Of a stretch of 64,000 nt of DNA, positions 8,980 to 16,555 are shown one piece after another. A model generated the notes under the pieces. The model saw only the letters and a list, made by a program, of their open reading frames with translations. It had not been told where the DNA came from and ran no database searches. A program made the translations under genes and the position numbers. The stretch spans positions 1-64,000 of the forward strand of contig NZ_NOVE01000015.1 of the NCBI RefSeq assembly GCF_002265625.1. The letters are read 5' to 3'. Numbering within the stretch: position 1 is the first letter of the stretch; every line of letters begins with the position of its first letter. This DNA is from Prevotella sp. 885. GTDB lineage: Bacteria; Bacteroidota; Bacteroidia; Bacteroidales; Bacteroidaceae.

Positions 8980-9660
8980 TTACTTAGAAAGACAGGTGAA
9001 TAAGAGATTGCGGAAGAACATTTTTGACACCTGATTGTTGAAGTCAACCGGAGCCTTGTCGAACGTAATCGAGTTGAGGTACATGTTGAACTCGAAGGTG
9101 CGTGTCGTGTAGTTGTAGTTGCCTCCGAAGTTGTTGGTAAGGAACACAAAGTAGACATCGTGCTTGCCACCGTCATACTCGAGAGTCTGCTTGAAGTAGA
9201 TCGGATTGACGAAGAACGAGATGGCTGAACTGGTCACGAATGACGTTGTGGGCACATAATAGTAGCACTTGAGGTCAAGCTTTGTGTCCAGCTTACCGAT
9301 TGCCTCCTTAAGGCTGCGAAGCTTCTGAACCTCCTGGTTGTTTGATCCTGCGTAAGGAGTGTTAAGGTTGATGCATGAGTCGAGCACGCTTACGGGGAAG
9401 TCAGACACGGTCAGCGTAGAGTCAGTACGCACGGTCCAGCGTGTCTGAACAGAGTCGTACTTCACGTACTGCTGCTTCTGAGCGTCGGCATAATAGACGC
9501 GCATCTTACCAGAATACATATTAGCCATAGTCGACTGATACTGCTTCTGGGTCTGATAGTCGATGGAATAGTCCGTCGAGTCAGTGTTGCACGATGTGAA
9601 GGAGATGGCGATGGCCATCATTCCGAATACAGACAATAGAATAGTCTTGAGATTTTTCAT
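8980..9660 (-). CDS. Bacteroidales lipoprotein, possibly DUF4840
   Basis: The 226-aa product begins [20 protein letters not shown] and has a lipobox FTSC with lipidated Cys24, so it is a membrane-anchored lipoprotein. The mature part alternates polar beta-type segments ([38 protein letters not shown]) and ends with a hydrophobic [12 protein letters not shown]. The general build fits DUF4840 lipoproteins of Prevotella, but I offer that only tentatively. It lies between folE (83 bp away) and xth (2 bp) on the same strand. No enzymatic motif is visible. Confidence 0.8.
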   Translation of the reverse strand: MKNLKTILLSVFGMMAIAISFTSCNTDSTDYSIDYQTQKQYQSTMANMYSGKMRVYYADAQKQQYVKYDSVQTRWTVRTDSTLTVSDFPVSVLDSCINLNTPYAGSNNQEVQKLRSLKEAIGKLDTKLDLKCYYYVPTTSFVTSSAISFFVNPIYFKQTLEYDGGKHDVYFVFLTNNFGGNYNYTTRTFEFNMYLNSITFDKAPVDFNNQVSKMFFRNLLFTCLSK

Positions 9661-9743
9661 TGTTCTTTGTTTATTTTTTAGTTGTTAATCTATACATTAA
9701 ATGCACGATTAACGTATATCTTGCCTGAGGGAGTCAAGTTTTT

Positions 9744-10334
9744 TTAGAATTTATGCGAGTTGGAATTGACCAGCTCCATAAACTCCTGTCTTGTCTTGGC
9801 CTGCTCGAAAGCGCCACAGAAGTCGGACGTAACGGTTATGGAGTTCTGCTTCTCCACGCCGCGCATCTGCATGCACATGTGCTTTGCCTCTATCACAACC
9901 ATGACGCCGAGCGGATGGAGTGTCTCCTCGATGCACTCGCGAATCTGCTGCGTAAGGCGCTCCTGCACCTGCAGACGGTGTGAGAAAATGTCAACAACAC
10001 GGGCTATCTTGCTTAGTCCGGTGATGTATCCGTTGGGGATGTAAGCCACGTGTGCCTTGCCATAGAAAGGCAGCATGTGATGCTCGCAAAGCGAGAAGAG
10101 GTCGATGTCCTTCACCACCACCATCTGATTGTAGTCTTCCTTGAAGAGCGCGTCCGTCAATACCTTTTTAGGGTCCTGCGTATATCCGCGTGTGAGCACC
10201 TGCATGGCCTTTGCCACGCGCATCGGTGTCTTCACAAGTCCTTCGCGTTCCACGTCTTCTCCAAGCAGCGTGAGAATGCTCTTATAGTGTGATGCAAGGT
10301 CGTCCAGACCTTCTCTGTATTCCGGATTATCCAT
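9744..10334 (-). CDS. folE: GTP cyclohydrolase I
   Basis: FolE converts GTP to 7,8-dihydroneopterin triphosphate, the first step of folate synthesis. The 196-aa product has the conserved block [20 protein letters not shown], in which Cys and His ligate zinc, followed by [34 protein letters not shown] and the distal Cys in [10 protein letters not shown]. Length matches the family. It lies 46 bp after the SPOR gene on the same strand. Confidence 0.95.
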   Translation of the reverse strand: MDNPEYREGLDDLASHYKSILTLLGEDVEREGLVKTPMRVAKAMQVLTRGYTQDPKKVLTDALFKEDYNQMVVVKDIDLFSLCEHHMLPFYGKAHVAYIPNGYITGLSKIARVVDIFSHRLQVQERLTQQIRECIEETLHPLGVMVVIEAKHMCMQMRGVEKQNSITVTSDFCGAFEQAKTRQEFMELVNSNSHKF

Positions 10335-10380
10335 ATTTATATTTTTGAGTTTTGAGTTTTATATCAAGTTATTACGCGAC

Positions 10381-11097
10381 TTAATACGCTACGTTTATTT
10401 TTCCGCTGACGATGCACGCCTGTCTATATCCGAGTTTCTTCACCTGCGTGAGCACACGGTTGGCCTCTTGGTATGAGCGGTAGTTGCCTACACGGCAAAT
10501 CCATCGAGGTGAATAGAAATGCACGTACACCGGCTGGTCCGGCATGGCACGCTTTACGGCATTGCCAGCCTGCTGTGCTTTCTGCTTGTCAGCCCTTGAA
10601 TTGCCGCCGGCAAACACCTGCACACGGTAACCATTCACCTTGTACGAGCGTCTCATCACCTTCTTGCTTGTGTCTACGTAAGGCTCCTCGGTCTTCGTTT
10701 CGGGCTGCGTCTGCTCATGCTTCTCCTTAGGAGGCTGTGCTTCATGATGCTCCTTGGCATCGTGATGCTTGGAGGAGTCGGCATCATGATGCTTGGCAGA
10801 GTCAGGCTCATGCTTAAGAGTTTCGTTCTTATGAGGTGTCTGTGCCTCATGACGAGTCTTTGAAGAGTCGGCATGCTCTGTCGGTTTCTTCGTCACGTGC
10901 TGCTGCTCCTGCTTCGCCGCGCTGACGTCAGCCTTATTCACAAGGTCTTCTATCTCTTTGCTCTGTGTCACGGTTACGCTTCCCTTCGCCTGCTTCTTTT
11001 CCTGCAGATGCTGGGTGAACGATTGCGCTCCGGCTGTAGTCGTGATGCAGAGTGCTAATGTCAGAGTGTAGAAGATGCGTCTGATGTTGGTTTTCAT
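10381..11097 (-). CDS. Secreted SPOR-domain protein with His/Lys-rich linker
   Basis: The 238-aa product has an N-terminal signal peptide (residues 1-24, cleavage after TTAGA) and a C-terminal SPOR domain (about 155-238: YRVQVFAGGNSRADKQKAQQ, then WICRVGNYRSYQEANRVLTQ) of the type that binds denuded glycan strands of peptidoglycan. Between them, residues 60-130 are a low-complexity His, Lys, Glu and Asp stretch built from imperfect SSKHHDA/SAKHHDA units, matching the GCATCATGATGCTT repeats in the DNA. It sits between tpiA and folE in the same orientation. A role at the cell wall is inferred from the domain only. Confidence 0.85.
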   Translation of the reverse strand: MKTNIRRIFYTLTLALCITTTAGAQSFTQHLQEKKQAKGSVTVTQSKEIEDLVNKADVSAAKQEQQHVTKKPTEHADSSKTRHEAQTPHKNETLKHEPDSAKHHDADSSKHHDAKEHHEAQPPKEKHEQTQPETKTEEPYVDTSKKVMRRSYKVNGYRVQVFAGGNSRADKQKAQQAGNAVKRAMPDQPVYVHFYSPRWICRVGNYRSYQEANRVLTQVKKLGYRQACIVSGKINVAY

Positions 11098-11206
11098 ATC
11101 GTGCTTAATAAACGGAAAATCAGTGGGACGACGGAATCCTTGTCCGCTGTCCCACTGTTTTTGTTAAATTCAATGAAGTGATGATATGTTCATCCCTCTT
11201 CGCTGA

Positions 11207-11968
11207 TTACTTCTTCCAAGCGTCGATGATGCCCTTGAAGTCAGCGCACTTCAGAGAAGCGCCACCGATCAAGCCACCGTCGATGTTGGGCTTAGAGAAG
11301 AGCTCAGGAGCGTTGCTTGCCTTGCAGCTGCCACCGTAGAGGATAGATGTCTCCTCAGCAGCCTCCTTGCCGTACTTCTCAGCAACGATAGAGCGGATGT
11401 ATGCGAGCATTTCCTCAGCCTGATCAGATGTGGCAGTCTTGCCAGTACCGATAGCCCAGATCGGCTCGTAAGCGATGATGATGTTCTTCCAAGCCTCAGC
11501 GTCAAGGTGGAATACAGAGCCAACGAGCTCAGCCTTCACTACCTCGTTCTGCTTCTCAGCCTCACGCTCCTCGAGAGTCTCGCCGCAGCAGAAGATAACC
11601 TTCAGACCGTTAGCAAGAGCGAGGTCTACCTTCTCCTTCAGGATCTCAGCTGTCTCGCCGTAGTACTGGCGACGCTCTGAGTGACCGAGGATAACATACT
11701 GTGCACCTGTGCTCTTTACCATAGAGGCAGAAACCTCGCCTGTGTAAGCACCCTTCTCCTTATTGGCGCAGTTCTCAGCACCAAGACCTACTACTGAAGC
11801 GTCGAGCACCTGAGCTACAGAAGCGAGGTGAACGAACGGTGTGCAGATTACAACGTCACAGTTGGGCTTCTCAGCTGCGAGAGCCTCGTTGATTTCCTTT
11901 GCAAGTGCTACACCCTCCTGCAGGTTAAGATTCATCTTCCAGTTACCTGCTACAATTTTCTTTCTCAT
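11207..11968 (-). CDS. tpiA: Triosephosphate isomerase (internal start within the fused frame)
   Basis: TpiA interconverts dihydroxyacetone phosphate and glyceraldehyde 3-phosphate in glycolysis. From ATG 11968 the product is 253 aa, exactly family size. It has GNWKMN (catalytic Lys), ILGHSERR with the electrophilic His, [17 protein letters not shown] with the catalytic Glu and flexible loop 6, and [14 protein letters not shown] plus [10 protein letters not shown] for phosphate binding. AATAGGAAA immediately before the ATG could support independent initiation. All catalytic residues are intact, so the enzyme should work either alone or as the tail of the fusion. Confidence 0.9.
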   Translation of the reverse strand: MRKKIVAGNWKMNLNLQEGVALAKEINEALAAEKPNCDVVICTPFVHLASVAQVLDASVVGLGAENCANKEKGAYTGEVSASMVKSTGAQYVILGHSERRQYYGETAEILKEKVDLALANGLKVIFCCGETLEEREAEKQNEVVKAELVGSVFHLDAEAWKNIIIAYEPIWAIGTGKTATSDQAEEMLAYIRSIVAEKYGKEAAEETSILYGGSCKASNAPELFSKPNIDGGLIGGASLKCADFKGIIDAWKK

Positions 11969-13279
11969 TTTCCTATTGTTTTTAAAGAATTGATATAATT
12001 TGTTTGACTTTTCCTTGTTTCTTACCCACTTGCTCCATGCCCACATTCTGTCGGCTATGGTCAGCAAAAGCAGCGGCAGCACGAAGGTCATGAGCACCTT
12101 CAGTATGCGCGACGCTGTGTTGTCCTTCGGCATCTGCCCTATCTCAAGCTTGCCGAGCGGCGCGGTCAGCTCGTCGGTGGTGGGCAGCTGGTTGTGGCTC
12201 CACTTTCCTATTATCACTCCGTCCTTGAGGAGGAGCAGTCCCGGATTGCTTCTTATGACAGTCTTGAGCGTCCGTTCGTCGGTGGTGCAGAAGGGATATT
12301 CGGCTCCCGTCATGTCTATCCAACGCTGGATGTCCTTCTCCGTACTTGCCGTGAGGCAATAGAAGGGCACCTTATAGTCCGTGGCATACTCGTATATCTG
12401 GTCTATGTTGCCGAAGTTAGAGTCGTCGGCATAGCCGAGATGCGGCGATATAAGCAGGAAGGTGTAGCCCTTATGACTGAGCACCGCCTCCGTGATGTCC
12501 TCTCCCGTGCTGTTGAGCGTTATGGAGAAGTCGTGGATGGGCGGCTCATATCCTGCCTTTGTCTGCACGGTCTTCGAGTCGACGAACTCCCATGTAGAGT
12601 CAGGATAATTCTCAAGTGTGAAATCCTTCGTCTGTCCGTCCTTCTTCATGATGAAGGTGGTGACAAACTCAGGTTGTTCTGCTCCCTCCGGTATCTCCAT
12701 ACCTTTCTTTATGTCCGTGCCCACACGATAGGGACGGAAGTCGAATGTGGGGAGGGCATAGAGGCAATATAGGCTTGTGAGCACGATGTAGATGACCGTA
12801 TAGTTCAGCACTATCCACTGGTTGCTCTTCGATATGAGCCTCTTCATGTCCTTGCGCCACCTTGCCACAACTATGGCACAGACGAGCAGCACGATGTTCT
12901 TCGCCAATGTCTCGCCATTGGTAAGCTTTATGGCATCGCCGAAGCATCCGCAGTCTTTCACCGGGTCGGCGGCGTAAATCCATACCGTCAGCGCTGTCAT
13001 AAACACCATCATCGCCAGTATCAGGCGCGGCACTATGCGTCGTCGTACTGAGAAGAGCAGGAAGATGCCGAGCGAAAACTCGAGGGCGGCAAGCCCGACG
13101 GCACCACCAAGCGTAACAAAGTCCGGCACATAGTCAGACAGCGACATCGCAATCAGATAGTCGTCCAGCTTGTATTGCGTGCCAAGCGGGTCGACTGCCT
13201 TCACGTATCCTGACAGTATGAACGTCAGCGCGAGCAAGAGCCGGCATATATTCACGATTATGATACGCAGCTTCTTCAT
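11207..13279 (-). CDS. DoxX/thioredoxin-like membrane protein fused in frame to TpiA
   Basis: This single 690-codon frame holds two proteins that are normally separate. Residues 1-437 are a DoxX-type membrane protein: four to five helices (about 5-25, 50-80, 88-108, 118-138, 155-175), a CGCF motif after the third, a periplasmic thioredoxin-like domain (about 260-370) and a further helix near 390-410. Residues 438-690 are a full triosephosphate isomerase. No stop separates them; the join reads [16 protein letters not shown]. Either the two are translated as a fusion, or the upstream protein lost its stop and TpiA is also made from its own ATG at 11968. The gene starts 18 bp after the DUF1599 stop. 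Confidence 0.75.
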   Translation of the reverse strand: MKKLRIIIVNICRLLLALTFILSGYVKAVDPLGTQYKLDDYLIAMSLSDYVPDFVTLGGAVGLAALEFSLGIFLLFSVRRRIVPRLILAMMVFMTALTVWIYAADPVKDCGCFGDAIKLTNGETLAKNIVLLVCAIVVARWRKDMKRLISKSNQWIVLNYTVIYIVLTSLYCLYALPTFDFRPYRVGTDIKKGMEIPEGAEQPEFVTTFIMKKDGQTKDFTLENYPDSTWEFVDSKTVQTKAGYEPPIHDFSITLNSTGEDITEAVLSHKGYTFLLISPHLGYADDSNFGNIDQIYEYATDYKVPFYCLTASTEKDIQRWIDMTGAEYPFCTTDERTLKTVIRSNPGLLLLKDGVIIGKWSHNQLPTTDELTAPLGKLEIGQMPKDNTASRILKVLMTFVLPLLLLTIADRMWAWSKWVRNKEKSNKLYQFFKNNRKMRKKIVAGNWKMNLNLQEGVALAKEINEALAAEKPNCDVVICTPFVHLASVAQVLDASVVGLGAENCANKEKGAYTGEVSASMVKSTGAQYVILGHSERRQYYGETAEILKEKVDLALANGLKVIFCCGETLEEREAEKQNEVVKAELVGSVFHLDAEAWKNIIIAYEPIWAIGTGKTATSDQAEEMLAYIRSIVAEKYGKEAAEETSILYGGSCKASNAPELFSKPNIDGGLIGGASLKCADFKGIIDAWKK

Positions 13280-13297
13280 GTCCTTACGTTTTTCGTT

Positions 13298-13846
13298 TTA
13301 CTGACCGTCCACGGTCTTTATGGCTCCGAAGCAGGCATAATTGATGATGTCCATGTAGTTGGAGTCGATGCCTTCGGAGACGAGCGTGCCTTCCTGAAGA
13401 TCTTCCATCTCCTTTACACGCTGTATCTTGGTGAGTATGAAGTCGGTATAGCTGCTCACACGCATGTCTCGCCACGCCTCGTTATAGTCGTGGTTCTTGC
13501 GGAGCATCAGTTCAAGGCATTCCTTGGCGTGGCGGTCATACATCTCCATAGCCTGTGCAGGATTGATGTCCACGGTGTCCACGAAGCCATGCTCGAGCTG
13601 AATCAGCCCGATTATACCATAATTAATAAGTGCGATAAATTCTGGGCGTATGCCCTCTCCGACGAGCGATGTGCCCGTCGTTTCAAGTGAGCGGATGCGC
13701 TTTGCCTTGATAAAAAGTTGGTCTGTGAGGGACGACGGACGCAATATGCGCCACGAAGCTCCATAATCATGAAGTTTCTTCTCGAAGAGCGTACGACACT
13801 CCTGCATCACGGCTCTGAATTGTTCCTCTGTTTTAGTTGTATCCAT
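13298..13846 (-). CDS. DUF1599 protein
   Basis: The 182-aa cytoplasmic product contains two related halves, each with a DYGASWRILR or DYNEAWRDMR motif followed by a T..(I/L).K..R(I/V)..(L/M)E segment and an (E/D)....INY.(I/C).G.I ending. This duplicated pattern is the DUF1599 family of Bacteroidetes, whose function is unknown to me. I chose ATG 13846 because an upstream TTG at 13858 lies within the -7 box of the promoter. It opens the operon-like series DUF1599, DoxX-TpiA, SPOR, folE, lipoprotein, xth. Confidence 0.85.
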   Translation of the reverse strand: MDTTKTEEQFRAVMQECRTLFEKKLHDYGASWRILRPSSLTDQLFIKAKRIRSLETTGTSLVGEGIRPEFIALINYGIIGLIQLEHGFVDTVDINPAQAMEMYDRHAKECLELMLRKNHDYNEAWRDMRVSSYTDFILTKIQRVKEMEDLQEGTLVSEGIDSNYMDIINYACFGAIKTVDGQ

Positions 13847-13855
13847 AATTCGGCG

Positions 13856-13887
13856 CAAAAATACGAAATTCTCTCGATATGAGCAAG
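13856..13887 (-). promoter_or_regulatory. Promoter of the DUF1599-tpiA-folE series
   Basis: On the minus strand, CTTG (13887-13884), 20 bp, then TATTTTTG (13863-13856). The ATG is only 10 bp beyond the -7 box, so the transcript should have almost no leader. Confidence 0.65.
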
Positions 13888-13900
13888 AAAAGGCTGATTT

Positions 13901-14308
13901 TTACTGCTGTTTCTGCCTCATTCGTATCATTCTTACCACTCCGCACATCGCCTCATAACGTGCCTGTAGCGAATCTCGCTTGGCTCCGAGCAATGCGCGT
14001 TTCAGTCTATCCGTCTCGTTTTCCGCCATGCTGATGGCCTCCTGCAGCTTTATGTCAGTCTCAGCCACGTCCTTCTGCGCCATCTTCAGCGAAGCGTCCT
14101 GCCATATCTTCAACGCCTTCTTACGTGCCTCCACCGCCATAGGGAAGCGTTCGCGCAGCGACGTTATGGAGTCGAGCGTCGCAGCATACTTGCCCTCAGC
14201 ATACAACTTTTCTATGTTATCGAGCGTAGGCTGAGCCTTCTCGTCTTCAGTCGGAGCGCAAGCCACAAGCGCCGTTCCGACCATGAATGTAAGCAATATT
14301 CTTTTCAT
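13901..14308 (-). CDS. Small helical lipoprotein
   Basis: The 135-aa product has a signal peptide with lipobox LVAC (Cys17). The mature part is almost entirely helical and charged (TLDNIEKLYAEGKYAATLDS, then LKMAQKDVAETDIKLQEAIS), compatible with a TPR-like hairpin followed by a coiled coil and a basic end (RMIRMRQKQQ). No family is recognised. It has its own upstream promoter and is separated by 54 bp from the DUF1599 gene. Confidence 0.8.
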   Translation of the reverse strand: MKRILLTFMVGTALVACAPTEDEKAQPTLDNIEKLYAEGKYAATLDSITSLRERFPMAVEARKKALKIWQDASLKMAQKDVAETDIKLQEAISMAENETDRLKRALLGAKRDSLQARYEAMCGVVRMIRMRQKQQ

Positions 14309-14316
14309 TACGTCGA

Positions 14317-14348
14317 CAAAAGTACAACAATATCACGCAAACGACAAG
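14317..14348 (-). promoter_or_regulatory. Promoter of the small lipoprotein gene
   Basis: On the minus strand, CTTG (14348-14345), 20 bp, then TACTTTTG (14324-14317). The ATG is 8 bp beyond the -7 box, again implying a very short leader. Confidence 0.5.
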
Positions 14349-14372
14349 AAAATTCCATTTTTTAACTATCAT

Positions 14373-15494
14373 TTATAGCCCAAGAAATTCATAGTAATCA
14401 TCGCGTGTGACAACCTTGAATGTAGCGTCGGGATAGCTGCGAGCGAATGATGACGGGACGTTAGCTGTCTTGCGTGGATTCCATTTGAACTCATAAGCAG
14501 CAAGCTGTCCGTCAGTTTCCTCAATAAAGTCGATTTCCTGTTTGGTGGAAGTACGCCAAAAGTAGGGACGGGTGTAGGCGCCTGCGTATGACAGCTTCTT
14601 AAGACGCTCGGATATTATGTAGTTCTCGAACAGCGCTCCAATGTCCTGACGCACTTCCGGCAACATGAAATTACCAATAACAGCATTGCGAATGCCGCAA
14701 TCCCAGAAGTACACTTTCTTAGCGAACTTCAGCTCGTTACGCAGATTACGACTGTAAGACGGGAGACGGAACACCACAAATGCTTGCTCGAGCAATTGTA
14801 CGTATGAGTCGACAGTCTTCGAATCGAGTCCGCAAATCTGTGCCAATTCGTTGTACGACACTTCCGAACCAATCTGAAAAGCAAGAGCTTGAAGGAGTTT
14901 CACAATCTTCTCGCTCTTCTTTATCTTGTCAAACATAAAAATGTCTTTGTAAAGATAGCTGTCTGTAAGCTCCTGAAGCACTTCGCGCTCTTCGCCCACA
15001 CTGTTCACGACAGCAGGATAACTGCCGTAGACAAGGCGATGCTCAAGCATACGCTTTTCTTCCAAAAGCCCATGATGATCGGAAAGCTCGGCAAACGAGA
15101 GCGGGAACATCTGCATCTCATACTTCCTGCCAGTAAGTGGTTCGTTGATGATATTGGCAAGACCAAAGGAAGAACTGCCTGTGGCATAAACCTGGATGTC
15201 AGGATTGTTGTCGATAATAAGCTTCAGCACAATGCCTATATCGGGTATGCGTTGCGCTTCATCCACGAACACTATCTTCTTTGTGCCGATAATAGCTCGC
15301 AGACGTGTTGATGTGGCATCACTGAAAAGCATGCGAACATCAGCGTCATCACCGTTAAGGCATAGCGCATCGCTGTCTTTAAGCATATTTCGCAGGAGGG
15401 TTGTCTTACCCACTTGACGTGCACCGAATACGATGATTGCCCTACCCTTATTTATCCGCTCACGTATTCGCGACTCTAATATTCTTGTTATCAT
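14373..15494 (-). CDS. AAA ATPase with DUF4143 domain
   Basis: The 373-aa product has an N-terminal P-loop (GARQVGKTTLLRN) and Walker B KIVFVDEAQRI, then a sensor-like YATGSSSFGL. The C-terminal half carries the DUF4143 domain with a winged-helix-like part (VSYNELAQICGLDSKTVDSY) and a nuclease-like YFWRTSTKQEIDFIEE segment. Such ATPases are scattered accessory genes in Bacteroidetes, often multi-copy, and their role is unclear. The ATG at 15494 is preferred to the in-frame ATG at 15506 because homologues begin MI.RILE and the promoter is very close. Its upstream side is packed with repeats. Confidence 0.9.
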   Translation of the reverse strand: MITRILESRIRERINKGRAIIVFGARQVGKTTLLRNMLKDSDALCLNGDDADVRMLFSDATSTRLRAIIGTKKIVFVDEAQRIPDIGIVLKLIIDNNPDIQVYATGSSSFGLANIINEPLTGRKYEMQMFPLSFAELSDHHGLLEEKRMLEHRLVYGSYPAVVNSVGEEREVLQELTDSYLYKDIFMFDKIKKSEKIVKLLQALAFQIGSEVSYNELAQICGLDSKTVDSYVQLLEQAFVVFRLPSYSRNLRNELKFAKKVYFWDCGIRNAVIGNFMLPEVRQDIGALFENYIISERLKKLSYAGAYTRPYFWRTSTKQEIDFIEETDGQLAAYEFKWNPRKTANVPSSFARSYPDATFKVVTRDDYYEFLGL

Positions 15495-15520
15495 AACTTT
15501 ACACATTTCTGATTATGATG

Positions 15521-15552
15521 CAAAGATACGAATTTACATTCGCTATTCCAAG
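15521..15552 (-). promoter_or_regulatory. Promoter of the AAA/DUF4143 gene
   Basis: On the minus strand, CTTG (15552-15549), 20 bp, then TATCTTTG (15528-15521). The 32-bp repeats begin immediately upstream of the -33 element. Confidence 0.65.
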
Positions 15553-15640
15553 AATATTTAAATATTTTCGGAATCAAATCCATAAATATTTAAATATTCT
15601 CGGAATACAATCCACAAATATCATAATATTCATGGAATAG
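15553..15640. repeat. 32-bp imperfect tandem repeats
   Basis: Units start at 15553, 15585 and 15617, each beginning AATAT and containing a CGGAAT or TGGAAT core and an ATCCA box. The first two are nearly identical and the third is degenerate and incomplete. AATATTTAAATATT inside the units is palindromic. They abut the ATPase promoter and could be operator sites. Confidence 0.75.
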
Positions 15641-15654
15641 CAGCCCAACGTGTC

Positions 15655-16057
15655 CTTCATGTCCACCATGCAAATATCGTACAAAGAGTAAAAACATGTT
15701 ACAAAATAAAAATTGATTATAGAGTTCTGATTTGCTGTTTTTACGGTGTTTTGCTATGCAAACAGCACCCACGCCATACGATAGAGCCACTTTTACACTC
15801 CGAAAGTGCCACTATTAGACAGTAAAAGTGGCACTATTGCATGATAATAGTGGCACTATTGTAGTGTAAAAGTGGCGCTATTGCAGCAAAAAACGGCTCT
15901 TTTGCGAGTCTGATTTCATAACGTCTCGTCCAAAAACCGCATAACATACTGTGTATAAACATATTAGCTCAAACCGCTCAAAACTCAAGAATTTCGCACC
16001 AAAGATTTTGTTGTGCGCTCAACTGGGAGTATTGAGCGTTAGAAATGCAAATATTGT
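15655..16057. repeat. 403-bp dispersed element, copy A
   Basis: This segment aligns over its whole 403 bp, without net insertion or deletion, with 46806-47208. Both begin CTTCATGTCC and share CATGCAAATATCGTACAAAG at the left. Each holds a 22-bp-period array at offset 128 and an 83-bp block at offset 320 that is identical in the two copies (15975-16057 here). The middle parts are diverged. Copy A lies between the 3' side of the NCS2 permease gene and the 5' side of the AAA/DUF4143 gene. No coding region is convincing in it. Confidence 0.85.
15783..15914. repeat. 22-bp-period dyad array A
   Basis: Six consecutive 22-bp units begin at 15783, 15805, 15827, 15849, 15871 and 15893. The three best share AGTGGC(A/G)CTATTG; the second is AGTGCCACTATTA; the outer two are degenerate. 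The core is an odd-centred dyad AATAGTG-N-CACTATT. The array as a whole also has outer inverted arms GCCACTTTTACACT (15786-15799) and AGTGTAAAAGTGGC (15863-15876). Confidence 0.8.
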
Positions 16058-16166
16058 GTCGGACGGCAAGGCGTCCGAATTAGGAATTTTGAGTTTTGAA
16101 TTAGGAATTATTCTCGGCTTCGCCTGCGATTTTGAATTATTCAGTTGTGAATTACAGCAGACAAGG

Positions 16167-16307
16167 CAAACATAGGAGGCTATGGCGTCTCGCCGTAGCC
16201 ACGCAGCCTACCATAGCAGGGACACGCGGAACCCGCAACTCAATACTCAATCTGCTTGCATTTGTGGGTGCGTGGCTACGGCGAGACGCCATAGCCTCCT
16301 AAGTTTG
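16167..16307. repeat. Long inverted repeat, 33-bp perfect arms
   Basis: The arms 16173-16205 and 16269-16301 are exact reverse complements (TAGGAGGCTATGGCG... against ...CGCCATAGCCTCCTA) around a 63-bp centre. With one mismatch the pairing extends outwards to 16167 and 16307. It is GC-richer than its AT-rich surroundings. It may be a small non-autonomous mobile element or a very stable RNA hairpin. No ORF lies inside. Confidence 0.85.
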
Positions 16308-16374
16308 TCACAATTGCATAAAGGAATATTCACACAACGCTCATATAGCTGATACCGATCAACAGGTGTATGCC

Positions 16375-16421
16375 TTATGCATTTTACCGTAGTTTAAACA
16401 ACGATTTTATGCATTTTACCG
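16375..16421. repeat. Pair of 15-bp direct repeats
   Basis: TTATGCATTTTACCG occurs at 16375-16389 and again at 16407-16421, 32 bp apart, and each contains the palindrome ATGCAT. They lie just beyond the terminator of the purine permease gene. The 16058-16555 stretch holds no gene. Confidence 0.7.
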
Positions 16422-16470
16422 AATTATAGAATGGATAAGTTGCTTATTATCAATTATTTGTATCAAACAC

Positions 16471-16529
16471 AACAAAAAGGGTGTGCATTCCTTGTTATTC
16501 CTATAAGGAAAACAGAATGCACACCCTTT
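16471..16529 (-). terminator. Terminator of the NCS2 permease gene
   Basis: AAAGGGTGTGCATTC (16476-16490) pairs with GAATGCACACCCTTT (16515-16529). On the minus strand the stem is followed by a T-rich run. It sits 27 bp after the permease stop. Confidence 0.8.
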
Positions 16530-16555
16530 GATGTTGTATTCACTTAAGCCTATAC

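Noticed and set aside
15783..15914. CRISPR-like array (regular short repeats)
   Set aside because: Units are 22 bp in tandem with no unique spacers and no cas genes nearby, so this is not CRISPR.
15951..16175. Short frame repeated at 47102-47323 (shared RSKLKNFAPKILLCAQLGVL segment)
   Set aside because: Both begin with GTG at the same offset in the element, but identity is perfect at DNA level in the shared part including wobble bases, and both ends differ in a non-coding way. It is better explained by the repeat element.
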